Source: Paracoccus spongiarum
GTDB lineage: Bacteria > Pseudomonadota > Alphaproteobacteria > Rhodobacterales > Rhodobacteraceae
Assembly (NCBI RefSeq): GCF_030732095.1
Contig: NZ_JAVAMQ010000004.1
Location: 186,001 to 250,000, forward strand
DNA: 64,000 nucleotides
Direction: 5' to 3'
The number at the start of each line of letters is the position of its first letter. Position 1 is the stretch's first letter. Positions 1 through 9,203 of this stretch are shown piece by piece. A program made the translations under genes and the position numbers. The notes under the pieces are model-generated. The model was not told the origin of the DNA. It ran no database searches and was given only the letters and a program-made list of their open reading frames with translations.

Positions 1-10
1 GGGAGGGATC

Positions 11-1177
11 ATGACAATTCGACAGGCATATGTTCTGGGGGCGGCCCGCACGCCGATGGGCGGGCTGATGGGCGATCTGGGCGGGGTGGCCGCCGCGCAG
101 CTGGGCGGGGTGGCGATCCGGGCGGCGCTGTCGCGTGCGGGCGTCGCGGCCGACCGGCCCGAGGCGCTGCTGATGGGCTGCGTCCTGCCGGCCGGTCAGG
201 GCCAGGCCCCGGCGCGGCAGGCAGGCTTCGCCGCGGGGCTGCCGCAGACTGTGCCGGCGACGACGCTGAACAAGATGTGCGGGTCGGGGATGCAGGCGGT
301 GATGATGGCCGATGATGCGATCCGCGCCGGCAGCGCCGATCTGGTCGTCGCGGGCGGCATGGAAAGCATGTCGAACGCCCCTTACCTGCTGCCCGGGATG
401 CGGGCCGGGGCGCGGCTGGGCCATGGCCAGGTGATCGACCACATGTTCCTGGACGGCCTTGAGGATGCCTATGACAAGGGCCGCCTGATGGGCACATTCG
501 CCGAGGACTGCGCGGCCGAGTTCGCCTTCAGCCGCGAGGCGCAGGACGCATATGCCCTGGAGAGCCTGGCGCGGGCCAAGGCGGCGATCGACACGGGCGG
601 CTTTGCCGACGAGATCGCCACAGTGGCGGTTCCCGGCCGCGCGGGCGAGACGCTGGTCGAGATCGACGAACAGCCCGGCAAGGCGCGGCCCGACCGGATT
701 CCGCTGCTGAAGCCGGCCTTCCGGAAGGACGGCACGGTGACGGCGGCCAATTCCAGCTCGATCTCGGACGGGGCGGCGGCGCTGGTCATCGGCGCCTCGG
801 CGGAAGGCGCGCTCGCCCGCATCGTCGGCCATGCCAGCCACGGGCAGGCACCCGGCCAGTTCCCGACCGCACCGGTGCCGGCCGCCGAGAAGCTGCTGGA
901 CCGGATCGGCTGGAGCCGCGACAGCGTCGATCTGTGGGAGGTGAACGAGGCCTTCGCAGTCGTGCCGATGGCCTTCATGGCGCGGATGGGGCTGGGCCAT
1001 GACCGCGTGAACGTCAATGGCGGCGCCTGCGCGCTTGGCCATCCGATCGGCGCGTCGGGGGCGCGGATCATCGTCACCCTGCTGCATGCGCTGAAGGCCC
1101 GGGGCGGGCGGCGCGGTGTCGCGGCGATCTGCATCGGCGGCGGCGAGGGCACGGCGATCGCCCTCGAATTGCTGTAA
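11..1177 (+). CDS. Acetyl-CoA C-acyltransferase (thiolase)
   Basis: Thiolase-superfamily enzyme of 388 residues, the usual length, joining or cleaving acyl-CoA and acetyl-CoA in the cytoplasm. The nucleophilic cysteine is Cys90 in NKMCGSGMQA. The C-terminal half has the GHPIGASGAR histidine loop, and CIGGGEG near the end carries the second catalytic cysteine. A GGGAGGG ribosome site lies just before the ATG. The motifs do not separate a biosynthetic acetoacetyl-CoA thiolase from a degradative 3-ketoacyl-CoA thiolase. The gene starts 10 bases into the window, so its upstream partner is not visible. Downstream is a strong hairpin, so it is probably the last gene of its unit. Confidence 0.93.
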   Translation: MTIRQAYVLGAARTPMGGLMGDLGGVAAAQLGGVAIRAALSRAGVAADRPEALLMGCVLPAGQGQAPARQAGFAAGLPQTVPATTLNKMCGSGMQAVMMADDAIRAGSADLVVAGGMESMSNAPYLLPGMRAGARLGHGQVIDHMFLDGLEDAYDKGRLMGTFAEDCAAEFAFSREAQDAYALESLARAKAAIDTGGFADEIATVAVPGRAGETLVEIDEQPGKARPDRIPLLKPAFRKDGTVTAANSSSISDGAAALVIGASAEGALARIVGHASHGQAPGQFPTAPVPAAEKLLDRIGWSRDSVDLWEVNEAFAVVPMAFMARMGLGHDRVNVNGGACALGHPIGASGARIIVTLLHALKARGGRRGVAAICIGGGEGTAIALELL

Positions 1178-1197
1178 GGCTGCACAAATTTACGGCA

Positions 1198-1223
1198 ACG
1201 CGCCCGCCAATCGCCGGGCGCGT
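1198..1223 (+). terminator. Hairpin after thiolase gene
   Basis: A perfect 9-bp inverted repeat (ACGCGCCCG / CGGGCGCGT) with an 8-base loop starts about 20 bases after the thiolase stop. No clear T-run follows, so intrinsic termination is plausible but not certain. Confidence 0.5.
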
Positions 1224-1356
1224 CGTCAGCACCGGCCGGGAAATGCGGAACTTTCCCGCAATCGGGTGGGTTCTGATGTGGACTTCGGGATACCTCTCTC
1301 GGATCATTCCGGCATAAGAAGCCCATTGAGGGGCGCCGTTCCACAGCGGGGGGAAG

Positions 1357-2766
1357 ATGTCCTATTACAACGAGATGTTTGAAGGCACCCGGGTCCGTGA
1401 TCCCTATGCGCGCCTGAATGAATGGGTCGAGACGATGCCTGCCGATTTCCGGCAGATGAAGCAGGCCGAGGCCGAGGCGCTGTTCCGGCGCATCGGGATC
1501 ACCTTCGCGGTCTATGGCGAGGGCGGCGACCCCGACCGGCTGATCCCCTTCGACATGATGCCCCGCGTCTTCGAGCAGGCCGAATGGCGCAAGCTGGAAC
1601 GCGGCATCAAGCAGCGGGCGCGGGCGCTGAACGCCTTTCTGCGCGACGTCTATGGCCGGGCCGAGATCGTCCGGGCCGGCCGCATCCCCGCCCGGCTGGT
1701 CTACCAGAACGAGGCCTACGAGAAGGCCGTGGTTGGCGTCGTGCCGCCGCGCGGGGTCTACAGCCACATCATCGGCATCGACCTGGTGCGCACCGGCAAG
1801 GATGAATTCTACGTCCTCGAGGACAATTGCCGCACCCCGTCCGGCGTCAGCTACATGCTGGAAAACCGCGAGATCATGATGCGGATGTTTCCGCAGCTGT
1901 TCCGCAACAACCGCATCGAGCCGGTGGACCAGTATCCCGAACTGCTGCGCCGCACGCTGGAATCGGTGGCGCCGCAGAAATGCACCGACCGACCGACCTG
2001 CGTGATCCTGACGCCCGGGCATTTCAACAGCGCCTATTACGAGCACAGCTTCCTCGCCAACCTGATGGGGGTCGAACTGGTCGAGGGGCAGGACCTGTTC
2101 GTGGATGGCGAATTCGTCTACATGCGCACCACCCAGGGTCCCAAGCGCGTCGACGTGATCTACCGCCGGATCGACGATCCCTATCTGGATCCGCTGTGCT
2201 TCCGCCCCGACTCGATGCTGGGCATCCCCGGGCTGATGGACATCTATCGCTCGGGCGGGGTCAGCATCTGTTCGGCGCCGGGTGCAGGGGTGGCCGACGA
2301 CAAGGCCATCTACACCTTCGTGCCCGAGATGGTGCGGTTCTACCTCGGCGAACAGCCGATCCTGAACAACGTCCAGACCTGGACCCTGTGGAAGGACGAC
2401 GACTACAAGCATGTCATGGCGAACCTTGGCGATCTGGTCGTCAAGGAGGTGCATGGCTCGGGCGGATACGGGATGCTGGTCGGCCCGAAATCGACCAAGG
2501 ACGAGATCGAGGCGTTCCGCAAGAAGATCGAGGCCGATCCTTCGAACTACATCGCCCAGCCCACGCTGGCGCTGTCGACCTGCCCGACCTTCGTGGAGGA
2601 GGGCATCGCGCCCCGCCATGTCGACCTGCGACCCTATTGCCTCTGCGGCGACCGGATCGAGCTGGTCCCCGGCGGGCTGACGCGGGTGGCGCTGCGCGAG
2701 GGCAGCCTCGTGGTCAACTCGTCCCAGGGCGGCGGTGTCAAGGACACCTGGGTCCTGTCGGAATAA
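1357..2766 (+). CDS. Circularly permuted ATP-grasp type 2 protein (DUF404/DUF407 family)
   Basis: A 469-residue protein matching the circularly permuted ATP-grasp family usually found with alpha-E and transglutaminase genes. Recognisable features are the DPYARLNEW-like N-terminus, the EDNCRTPSGVSY segment and the GSGGYGM loop expected for nucleotide binding. ATP-grasp enzymes ligate a carboxylate to an amine, and this family is thought to make an uncharacterised peptide-like product. The start is well supported by GGGGGGAAG immediately upstream. It is the first gene of a tight three-gene unit; the next start is 12 bases beyond its stop. The product and substrate are unknown. Confidence 0.9.
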   Translation: MSYYNEMFEGTRVRDPYARLNEWVETMPADFRQMKQAEAEALFRRIGITFAVYGEGGDPDRLIPFDMMPRVFEQAEWRKLERGIKQRARALNAFLRDVYGRAEIVRAGRIPARLVYQNEAYEKAVVGVVPPRGVYSHIIGIDLVRTGKDEFYVLEDNCRTPSGVSYMLENREIMMRMFPQLFRNNRIEPVDQYPELLRRTLESVAPQKCTDRPTCVILTPGHFNSAYYEHSFLANLMGVELVEGQDLFVDGEFVYMRTTQGPKRVDVIYRRIDDPYLDPLCFRPDSMLGIPGLMDIYRSGGVSICSAPGAGVADDKAIYTFVPEMVRFYLGEQPILNNVQTWTLWKDDDYKHVMANLGDLVVKEVHGSGGYGMLVGPKSTKDEIEAFRKKIEADPSNYIAQPTLALSTCPTFVEEGIAPRHVDLRPYCLCGDRIELVPGGLTRVALREGSLVVNSSQGGGVKDTWVLSE

Positions 2767-2778
2767 GGGGGACAACAG

Positions 2779-3735
2779 ATGCTCAGCCGCACCGCAACCA
2801 ATCTGTTCTGGATGGGCCGTCACCTGGAACGCGCCGAAACCGCCGCCCGGCTGCTGGATGTGGGCCAGCGGATCACGCTGTTGCCCAATACCGAGACCGG
2901 CTATCAGAACGAGTGGAACTCGCTGCTGCAGGCCTCGGGAACCTCGGACCTGTTTGCCGAGAAGTATGGCGAGATAACCCAGGAGAAGATCGAGGAATTC
3001 ATCTTCTTCGACCGCGACAACCCGTCCTCGGTGTTTTCCTGCATCGAGAAGGCCCGCGAAAGCGGCCGCATCGTGCGCACCGCGCTGACCAGCGAGGTCT
3101 GGGACGCGCTGAACGTGGCCTATCAGGAGTTGCGCCGGATCTCGAAGACGCCGCGTGACAAGCTGGACACGGCCTCGCTGACCGATTTCACCACCGGCCA
3201 CACGGCGACGGTGCGGGGCGCGATCAACTCGACCCAGCTGCGCAATGACGGCTGGCACTTCATGCATCTGGGCTACGGGCTGGAACGCGCGGACGCGACC
3301 GCGCGGCTTCTGGACGTCAAGTATTTCGTGCTGCTGCCGCGGATCGAGTTCGTGGGCTCGGGCCTTGACACCTACCAGTGGCAGGTGATCCTGCGGGCGC
3401 TGTCGGCGCACCGCGCCTATCACTGGGCTTATGGCGGCGACGTGTCGGCGGGCCGGGTGGCCGATTTCCTGATCCTGAACGGCGAAAGTCCGCGATCGCT
3501 GATCACCTCGCTCTACGAGGCGGTCTGGCATCTCGAGGGCCTGGCCAAGCGCTATGGCGAGACCGCGCCGACCGCGGCGCGCGACAAGTCGCGCGAGGTG
3601 CTGACCGCCTTGCAGGCGCGCGACATCGACATGATCTTCGACGAAGGGCTGCACGAATTCCTCAGCTGGTTCATCGGCGAGATCGGCACCATCTCGGTGC
3701 GCGTGCACGAGGATTATCTGCTGGGAGGCGCATGA
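2779..3735 (+). CDS. Alpha-E domain protein (DUF403)
   Basis: A 318-residue, largely helical protein beginning MLSRTATNLFWMGRHLERAE, the diagnostic start of the alpha-E (DUF403) family. A second related segment, GYGLERADATARLLDVK, lies mid-protein and suggests internal duplication of the helical unit. No catalytic motif is evident. It follows the ATP-grasp gene with its own AGGGGG ribosome site and precedes the transglutaminase gene by 3 bases. The conserved three-gene arrangement implies that the products act together; the biochemical role of alpha-E is unknown. Confidence 0.9.
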   Translation: MLSRTATNLFWMGRHLERAETAARLLDVGQRITLLPNTETGYQNEWNSLLQASGTSDLFAEKYGEITQEKIEEFIFFDRDNPSSVFSCIEKARESGRIVRTALTSEVWDALNVAYQELRRISKTPRDKLDTASLTDFTTGHTATVRGAINSTQLRNDGWHFMHLGYGLERADATARLLDVKYFVLLPRIEFVGSGLDTYQWQVILRALSAHRAYHWAYGGDVSAGRVADFLILNGESPRSLITSLYEAVWHLEGLAKRYGETAPTAARDKSREVLTALQARDIDMIFDEGLHEFLSWFIGEIGTISVRVHEDYLLGGA

Positions 3736-3738
3736 GCG

Positions 3739-4581
3739 ATGAAACTGGCCATTTCTCACCAGACCGAGTACCGCTATGATCCGCCCCTGCGCAACATCGT
3801 GCAAAGCCTGCGGCTGACGCCCTCGGTCTTCGAGGGGCAGAAGCTTCAGGACTGGAAGATCGAGGTATCGGGCGGGCTGCGGGGTCCGGGTTTCCGCGAC
3901 GGCGCCGGCGACTGGATCTCGGGCTGGACGGTGCGCGGCCCCGCCGAACAGATCGTGGTCAGCGTGACGGGCCGGGTCGACACGCGCGACACCGCGGGCG
4001 TGCTGCGCGGCCACCGCGAGATGATCCACCCGCTGGCCTATCTGCGCGACACCAAGGCGACCAGACCCGCCGAGGCGCTGCGCGAGCTTGCCGGCTCCGT
4101 CGGGGCCGGGACCGACCGGCTGGACCTGGCGCACAGGCTGTCGGCGGCGGTCAGCGACCGGATCGCCTATCGGCCCGGCGTGACCGAGGCCGCGACCACC
4201 GCCGCCGAGGCGCTGGAGCAGGGCGAGGGCGTCTGCCAGGATCATGCCCATGTGCTGATCGCGCTGGCGCGGCTGCACGAGCTGCCGGCGCGCTATGTGT
4301 CGGGCTATCTGCATTCGACCAGCGACGGCACCGCGCATGACGCCGCACACGCCTGGGCCGAGATCCATGTCGAGGGGCTGGGCTGGGTCGGCTTCGACGC
4401 GGCCAATGCCTGCTGCCCCGATGAACGCTATGTGCGGCTGGGATCGGGGCTGGACGCGCCCGATGCCGCGCCGATCCGCGGCATCGCCCTGGGGCAGGGG
4501 GCCGAGCGCCTGTCGGTCGCCGTGCAGGTCGAGGATGTCGAGGCCCTGCAACGCCAGAGTCAGAGCCAGACGCAAAGCTGA
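3739..4581 (+). CDS. Transglutaminase-like cysteine protease/peptide-modifying protein
   Basis: A 280-residue protein with a bacterial transglutaminase N-terminal region (MKLAISHQTEYRYDPP) and a transglutaminase-like core. The catalytic triad is visible as Cys166 in EGVCQDHAH, His204 in AHAWAE and Asp220 in GFDAAN. It is the third gene of the ATP-grasp/alpha-E/transglutaminase unit, 3 bases behind the alpha-E stop. An ATG seven bases earlier is out of frame, so 3739 is the start that gives the family N-terminus. Members are predicted to hydrolyse or transfer peptide bonds rather than cross-link proteins. The last 10 residues are Gln/Ser-rich. Confidence 0.9.
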   Translation: MKLAISHQTEYRYDPPLRNIVQSLRLTPSVFEGQKLQDWKIEVSGGLRGPGFRDGAGDWISGWTVRGPAEQIVVSVTGRVDTRDTAGVLRGHREMIHPLAYLRDTKATRPAEALRELAGSVGAGTDRLDLAHRLSAAVSDRIAYRPGVTEAATTAAEALEQGEGVCQDHAHVLIALARLHELPARYVSGYLHSTSDGTAHDAAHAWAEIHVEGLGWVGFDAANACCPDERYVRLGSGLDAPDAAPIRGIALGQGAERLSVAVQVEDVEALQRQSQSQTQS

Positions 4582-4676
4582 CCCCGCCCCGGTGGCGCCC
4601 TGCCTGCCTCAGGGGCCTCTGGCAGCGCGGCGCGCTTTGGCCTAGATCGCATGGGCAGCCGCAGAAGGAAGTGCCC

Positions 4677-5555
4677 ATGTTCACCGTCTCGCTGATCGCC
4701 GCACCGGCGAAGGCCAATCTGGAAAGCGCCCTTCTGGATGGGCTGGCGCGCATGTGGGCGGGGAGCGGGCCGCGCTGGCTCGATCCGGGCATCGCCGCCG
4801 AATTCGACATCGCCCAGCGGCCCGACGACGCCGAAACGGTCTGGGCCGAGCTGCAGGCGGCGGGCATCGACCTTGCCATCCAGCCTGCCGGGGGGCGGCG
4901 CAAGTCGATCCTGCTGGCAGACATGGATTCGACCATGATCGGACAGGAATGCATCGACGAGCTGGCTGACATGGCGGGCGTCGGGCCGCGCGTCGCCGCG
5001 ATCACCGCCCGCGCCATGAACGGCGAGCTGGATTTCAACGCGGCCCTGACCGAGCGTGTCGCCCTGCTGCAGGGTCTGCCCGAGACCGTCATCGCCGAGG
5101 TTCTGGACCAGCGCATCACCATGGCGCCGGGCGGAGAGGTGCTGGTGGCCACGATGCGCGCCCATGGCGGCTATGCCGCACTGGTCTCGGGCGGGTTCAC
5201 CGCCTTTACCGGGCCGGTCGCCGCGCGGCTTGGCTTTGACGAGGACCGCGCCAACACCCTGCTGGCGCGGGACGGGCTGCTGACCGGCGAGGTCGCGCAG
5301 CCGATCCTGGGCCGCGAGGCCAAGGTCGCGGCGCTGCATCGCATCAGCGCCGCGCGCGGCGTCACCCCCGACGCGGTCATCGCGGTGGGCGACGGGGCCA
5401 ACGATCTGGGAATGCTGCAGCGTGCCGGATGCGGCGTCGCGCTGCATGCCAAGCCCGCCGTGGCCGCGCAGGCACGGGTTCGCATCAACCACGGCGACCT
5501 GACCGCGCTGCTGTATCTTCAGGGCTACCGCGCCGCCGACTTCGTCACGGGCTGA
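4677..5555 (+). CDS. serB: Phosphoserine phosphatase
   Basis: HAD-superfamily phosphatase catalysing the last step of serine synthesis, phosphoserine to serine. The N-terminal ~70 residues resemble the ACT-like region of long SerB proteins. The HAD core begins with LLADMDSTMIGQE (nucleophile Asp82, acid/base Asp84) and later has AVGDGANDLGML, HAD motif IV. The length of 292 residues is normal for the long form. A GTG lies six bases upstream, but AAGGAA is correctly spaced only for the ATG at 4677, so that start is chosen. The 3' end overlaps the convergent nitronate monooxygenase gene by 11 bases. Confidence 0.92.
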   Translation: MFTVSLIAAPAKANLESALLDGLARMWAGSGPRWLDPGIAAEFDIAQRPDDAETVWAELQAAGIDLAIQPAGGRRKSILLADMDSTMIGQECIDELADMAGVGPRVAAITARAMNGELDFNAALTERVALLQGLPETVIAEVLDQRITMAPGGEVLVATMRAHGGYAALVSGGFTAFTGPVAARLGFDEDRANTLLARDGLLTGEVAQPILGREAKVAALHRISAARGVTPDAVIAVGDGANDLGMLQRAGCGVALHAKPAVAAQARVRINHGDLTALLYLQGYRAADFVTG

Positions 5556-6552
5556 TCGCCTGCACCGTCCGGGCCGCGGGCCGGGCCACCGCGCCTGCCG
5601 CACCGCGGCCTGCCCAGAAGGCGCCATAGCCCGCCTCGCCCCGCGCCAGCGCGGCGGCGTTCAACGCCTTGCCTGCATCATAGGCCAGAGGATAGTCGGC
5701 AGCCCCGGCATCCGCGATCTCGGTGAAGCGGTTGGCAAGGCAGCGCGCCGGCCGGCCCGAGATTGCCCGCGTCATCACCGTCTGCCCCGCGGCCATCGCG
5801 GCCCGATGCGGGGCGCTGGTCGCGGCTTCGGGCGCCAGCAGGAAGGCGGTGCCGCATTGGACCGCAACGGCGCCCGCCTGCAACGCGGCGCGCGCATCGC
5901 TTCGGGCCATGATCCCGCCCGCCGCGATCAGGGGCAGGCCGATGGGCGCAAGACTGCGCAGCAGCGACAGGCAGTCCAGCCTGTCATCCCCGGCCTCGGG
6001 ATCGAAGATGCCGCGATGCCCGCCGGCCTCCCAGCCCTGTGCGACGATGCCGTGCAGCCCGGCCCCGGCGATGCGCCGTCCCTCGTCGGCGCTGGTGGCG
6101 CTTGCGATCAGCAGAGCGCCGGTCTCGCGCAGCGCCTGCAACTGCCCGGCCTCGGGCAGGCCGAAATGGAAGCTGATGACCGCGGGTCGCAGGTCAAGCA
6201 GCACCCGCAGCATGGCGTCGTTGCCCCGGAAGCTGTCGTAGATCTCGGACAGCTGCTGCGGCGGGCTGGCCCCGAAGCGGTGAAATTCGGGCGCGAGGCG
6301 CCCCAGCCATGCGGCCTCGCGCGCCGGGTCGCGCCGCGCGGGCCTGTGGCAGAACAGGTTCACGCCGAAGGGCCGGGCGGTCAGCGCCGCCGTCGCCCGG
6401 ATCGCCTGCGCCGCCGCATCGGGCGCCAGCGCGCCCAGCGCGACCGAGCCCAGCCCCCCGGCCTCGCAGACCGCCGCGGCCAGTTCGGGGGTCGAGACGC
6501 CCGCCATCGGCGCCTGCACCAGCCGGTGCGCCAGGCCCAAGCGGTCGATCAT
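5545..6552 (-). CDS. Nitronate monooxygenase (2-nitropropane dioxygenase family)
   Basis: FMN-dependent TIM-barrel enzyme of 335 residues that oxidises alkyl nitronates such as propionate-3-nitronate. The N-terminus has LVQAPMAGVSTPELA, and the middle has GIVAQGWEAGGHRG, whose His is the usual catalytic base, followed by LPLIAAGGI for phosphate binding. Two in-frame ATGs exist. The one at 6552 has GGAGG five bases upstream and is preferred over 6564. Its stop codon lies inside the convergent serB 3' end. The physiological substrate is usually unknown for this family; detoxification is the general view. Confidence 0.88.
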   Translation of the reverse strand: MIDRLGLAHRLVQAPMAGVSTPELAAAVCEAGGLGSVALGALAPDAAAQAIRATAALTARPFGVNLFCHRPARRDPAREAAWLGRLAPEFHRFGASPPQQLSEIYDSFRGNDAMLRVLLDLRPAVISFHFGLPEAGQLQALRETGALLIASATSADEGRRIAGAGLHGIVAQGWEAGGHRGIFDPEAGDDRLDCLSLLRSLAPIGLPLIAAGGIMARSDARAALQAGAVAVQCGTAFLLAPEAATSAPHRAAMAAGQTVMTRAISGRPARCLANRFTEIADAGAADYPLAYDAGKALNAAALARGEAGYGAFWAGRGAAGAVARPAARTVQAISP

Positions 6553-6660
6553 CCTGCCCTCCATCCTGCCCGCACCAGTCTTTCACGCATCCGCGCGGCT
6601 GTGAATGCCGCGTCGCCCCGGCCGCTTTACAATTCCGCGCCGGCAGGGCAATCGCGGGCC

Positions 6661-7425
6661 ATGATCGACTTGTCCCTCGACATCCTGCTGTTGCTGATCG
6701 CGGCCGGCTTCGCCGCGGGCTTCATCGACGCGATCGCCGGGGGCGGCGGGCTGATCACCGTGCCGGCGCTGCTTCTGGCGGGCGTGCCGCCCGCACAGGC
6801 GCTGGCGACCAACAAGGTGCAGGGCGTGTTCGGCGCGGCGACGGCGGCGTTCAGCTATGCCCGTGGCGGGCTGGTCGATCTGCGCACGCAAGGGCGCGCG
6901 GCCCTTCTGGCCGGTTTGGGCGGCGTCGCGGGCGCCGCACTGGTCAGCCACCTGCCGACCCAGGCGCTGCGGATCGCGTTGCCGGTGATCCTCATCGGCA
7001 TCGCCCTGTTCTTCGCGCTGAAGCCGGGGCTGAACGATCTGGACCGGGTGCGCCGCATGCGGCCGGCGCTGTTCACCGCCAGCATCGTGCCGCTGATCGG
7101 GTTCTATGACGGGCTGGTGGGGCCGGGGGCCGGCTCTTTCTACATGATCGCCTTTGTCAGCCTGGCGGGATATGGCGTGCTGAAGGCGACCGCGCATACC
7201 AAGCTTCTGAACCTGTTCTCGAATCTCGGGGGGCTGTTGACCTTTGCGCTGGTCGGCCAGCCGCTGTGGCTGCTGGGCGTCTGCATGGGGGTGGCGCAGA
7301 TCGCCGGTGCCGCGCTTGGCGCGCGGCTGGCGGCGCGGATCGGCGCGCGGCTGATCAAGCCGCTGCTGGTCGTGACCTCGACGGCGCTGGCGCTGCGCCT
7401 GATCTGGCAGCTGCTGGCAAGCTGA
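6661..7425 (+). CDS. TauE/SafE-family membrane exporter
   Basis: A 254-residue integral membrane protein of the TauE/SafE (TSUP) family, predicted to export small organic or sulfur-containing anions. The N-terminal helix ends in the family signature GFIDAIAGGGGLITVPALL, followed by PAQALATNKVQG. A related GFYDGLVGPGAGSF motif opens the second half, the usual internal repeat. About seven or eight hydrophobic segments are visible. The reading frame stays open upstream, but the family N-terminus begins at this ATG. The substrate cannot be inferred from neighbours. Confidence 0.87.
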   Translation: MIDLSLDILLLLIAAGFAAGFIDAIAGGGGLITVPALLLAGVPPAQALATNKVQGVFGAATAAFSYARGGLVDLRTQGRAALLAGLGGVAGAALVSHLPTQALRIALPVILIGIALFFALKPGLNDLDRVRRMRPALFTASIVPLIGFYDGLVGPGAGSFYMIAFVSLAGYGVLKATAHTKLLNLFSNLGGLLTFALVGQPLWLLGVCMGVAQIAGAALGARLAARIGARLIKPLLVVTSTALALRLIWQLLAS

Positions 7426-7538
7426 GGCGGCCGACGCCCGCTCTGCCAAAGGGGCGCCGGCTATTCTGTCGCGACGGACGGACCGGGGGGCACCGTCCGC
7501 GCACAGATAACCAGAAACATGCGTCGAATTCGTGACGC

Positions 7539-8525
7539 CTAGGCCGGAAAGCCGGTCGAGGTCCGCATGTCGCCGGTGTCCATGCCGCGCCAGTTGCGGA
7601 TCGACTTCGGCAGGTGGCGGTCCACGGCGGGATCGTCGGCGTCCAGCACGCCCAGATGCACCAGCAGGGCGGTGATCGCGGCCTCGCTGGCGCGGCTGGC
7701 GCCATCGACGACCTTCAGCGCGACACCGATGCCGCGTTCGGGCAGGATTGCCACGAACACCGCCTCGGCGCCTTCCTTGGCCGCGGCCTGCCCTTGCGTG
7801 GCGCGCATCAGAACCGTCGAGGCGGCGCCTTCGCCGGCCACCATCTCGGGATGGGCGCGCATCGCATCGACCAGCCGCCGCATCGCCTGGCCGCGCCGGT
7901 CCTGGCCGGGATCGGCGAAGGCGGCCATGGCGCGGCCCAGCCCCTCGAGGGTGCAGGCCCAGTTCGGGGCCGAGCAGCCGTCGATGCCGAAGCCGGGGCT
8001 GACCTCGTCGGTGACCTCTTCGAAGGCCGCCTTGACCGCCTGCTGGACGGGGTGGTCGGGCTCGATGTATTCGGGGCCGCCGCGCAGATGGCGGTTCAGC
8101 GTCAGGAACCCCGCATGCTTGCCCGAGCAGTTGTTGTGCAGCTGGCTGGGTGCGCCATCCGAACAGGTCAGCCGGCGGTTTTCCTCGCGGTCGCGCGGCA
8201 TGTGGCAGCCGCAGCGCAAGTCGGGTTCGGCCATGCCGATCCCGTCGAGCCAGTCTCCAACCGCCTCGACATGCATCCGCGCGCCGTCATGGCTGGCGCA
8301 GGCCAGGGCCAGCTGCCGGTCGGTCAGTCCGGCCGCATCGGCCGCGCCGCTCTCGATCAGCGGCAGCGCCTGGATCATCTTGCAGGACGAGCGCGGGAAG
8401 ATCACCCGCGACGGGGCGCCCCAGGCTTCCAGCACGCCGCTGCGGTCGCAGATCACCGCATGGCCGCGATGAATGCTTTCGCGGCGCCCGCCGCGCCACA
8501 ATTCGATCAGATCGGCCGACCGCAT
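7539..8525 (-). CDS. Type II (Rhizobium etli-like) L-asparaginase
   Basis: A 328-residue protein of the Asparaginase_II family (PF06089), structurally unrelated to E. coli AnsA/AnsB. It carries SSCK (Ser46, Lys49), the serine/lysine pair used in this class, plus HNNCSGKHAGFL and GIDGCSAPNWA, whose two cysteines and lysine form the zinc site of the characterised rhizobial enzyme. The start at 8525 is chosen because GGGGGA lies just upstream; the frame stays open 18 codons further without family similarity. It converts asparagine to aspartate and ammonia. The gene stands alone, divergent from the IalB-like gene. Confidence 0.88.
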   Translation of the reverse strand: MRSADLIELWRGGRRESIHRGHAVICDRSGVLEAWGAPSRVIFPRSSCKMIQALPLIESGAADAAGLTDRQLALACASHDGARMHVEAVGDWLDGIGMAEPDLRCGCHMPRDREENRRLTCSDGAPSQLHNNCSGKHAGFLTLNRHLRGGPEYIEPDHPVQQAVKAAFEEVTDEVSPGFGIDGCSAPNWACTLEGLGRAMAAFADPGQDRRGQAMRRLVDAMRAHPEMVAGEGAASTVLMRATQGQAAAKEGAEAVFVAILPERGIGVALKVVDGASRASEAAITALLVHLGVLDADDPAVDRHLPKSIRNWRGMDTGDMRTSTGFPA

Positions 8526-8674
8526 CGCTTTCCCCCTGACAATCGCGCGATTTCCTGCCTTGCGCTCTTTTGTGCGCAATGATTTTGGATATCCTGCGCG
8601 CAGATGGTTGAAAAGACCCTAGCGATCGGGGAACAAGGCCCCGAGCGGCGAAACGAATGGCAGGAGGCCAGAGC

Positions 8675-9196
8675 ATGACGACCACCACGCTGCGAGGCAT
8701 GGCAGCACTCGCGGTCCTGATGACGGGGCTGGGCACGGCCGCGGCACAGGAATCGACCAATGTCGTAGCGACGGAGGGCGACTGGACCGTCTTCGCCGCG
8801 GAGAATCCGAAGGAGTGCTGGGCGGTCTCGCCGCCGAAATCGACCCTGAACACCAAGGACGGCAAGGAGGTCGAGGTGACGCGTGGCGACATCCGCCTGT
8901 ATGTCGCCTATCGCCCCGGCCAGGGCGGCGAGGTGTCCTTTGCCGGCGGCTATCCCTTTGCGCCGGATTCCACCGTCGAGCTGGATATCGGCGGGCAGAA
9001 GTTCAACCTGTTCACAGAAGGCGAAAGCGCCTGGACCGGCAGCCCGTCCGAGGACGGCAAGCTGATCGGCGCGCTGCGCGCGGGCTCGACCGCGGTTGTC
9101 ACCGGCCGCTCGGCGCGTGGCACCACCACCAAGGACAGCTTCAGCCTGTCGGGCATCACCGCCGCGACCAACACCGCGCAGGAACGCTGCAAGTAG
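8675..9196 (+). CDS. Invasion-associated locus B (IalB) family secreted protein
   Basis: A 173-residue protein with a signal peptide (LRGMAALAVLMTGLGTAAAQ, cleavage after AAAQ or close by) and an IalB-like domain. WTVFAAENPKECWAVSPPK is the characteristic N-terminal block with a conserved cysteine, and the last residues, QERCK, provide a second. It is predicted to be periplasmic. AGGAGG at 8661-8666 fixes the ATG at 8675. IalB was named in Bartonella, but in free-living Rhodobacteraceae these proteins are common and their function is unknown. Confidence 0.83.
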   Translation: MTTTTLRGMAALAVLMTGLGTAAAQESTNVVATEGDWTVFAAENPKECWAVSPPKSTLNTKDGKEVEVTRGDIRLYVAYRPGQGGEVSFAGGYPFAPDSTVELDIGGQKFNLFTEGESAWTGSPSEDGKLIGALRAGSTAVVTGRSARGTTTKDSFSLSGITAATNTAQERCK

Positions 9197-9203
9197 GGCG
9201 GAA

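Noticed and set aside
469..4575. A 1368-codon open frame on the minus strand across the thiolase, ATP-grasp, alpha-E and transglutaminase genes
   Set aside because: It is antisense to four genes with clear family motifs and is open only because of high GC at third positions; no protein family is recognisable.
7426..7538. Weak inverted repeat (GACGG/CCGTC) after the TauE-type gene as a terminator
   Set aside because: Only five base pairs with a long loop; not strong enough to list.
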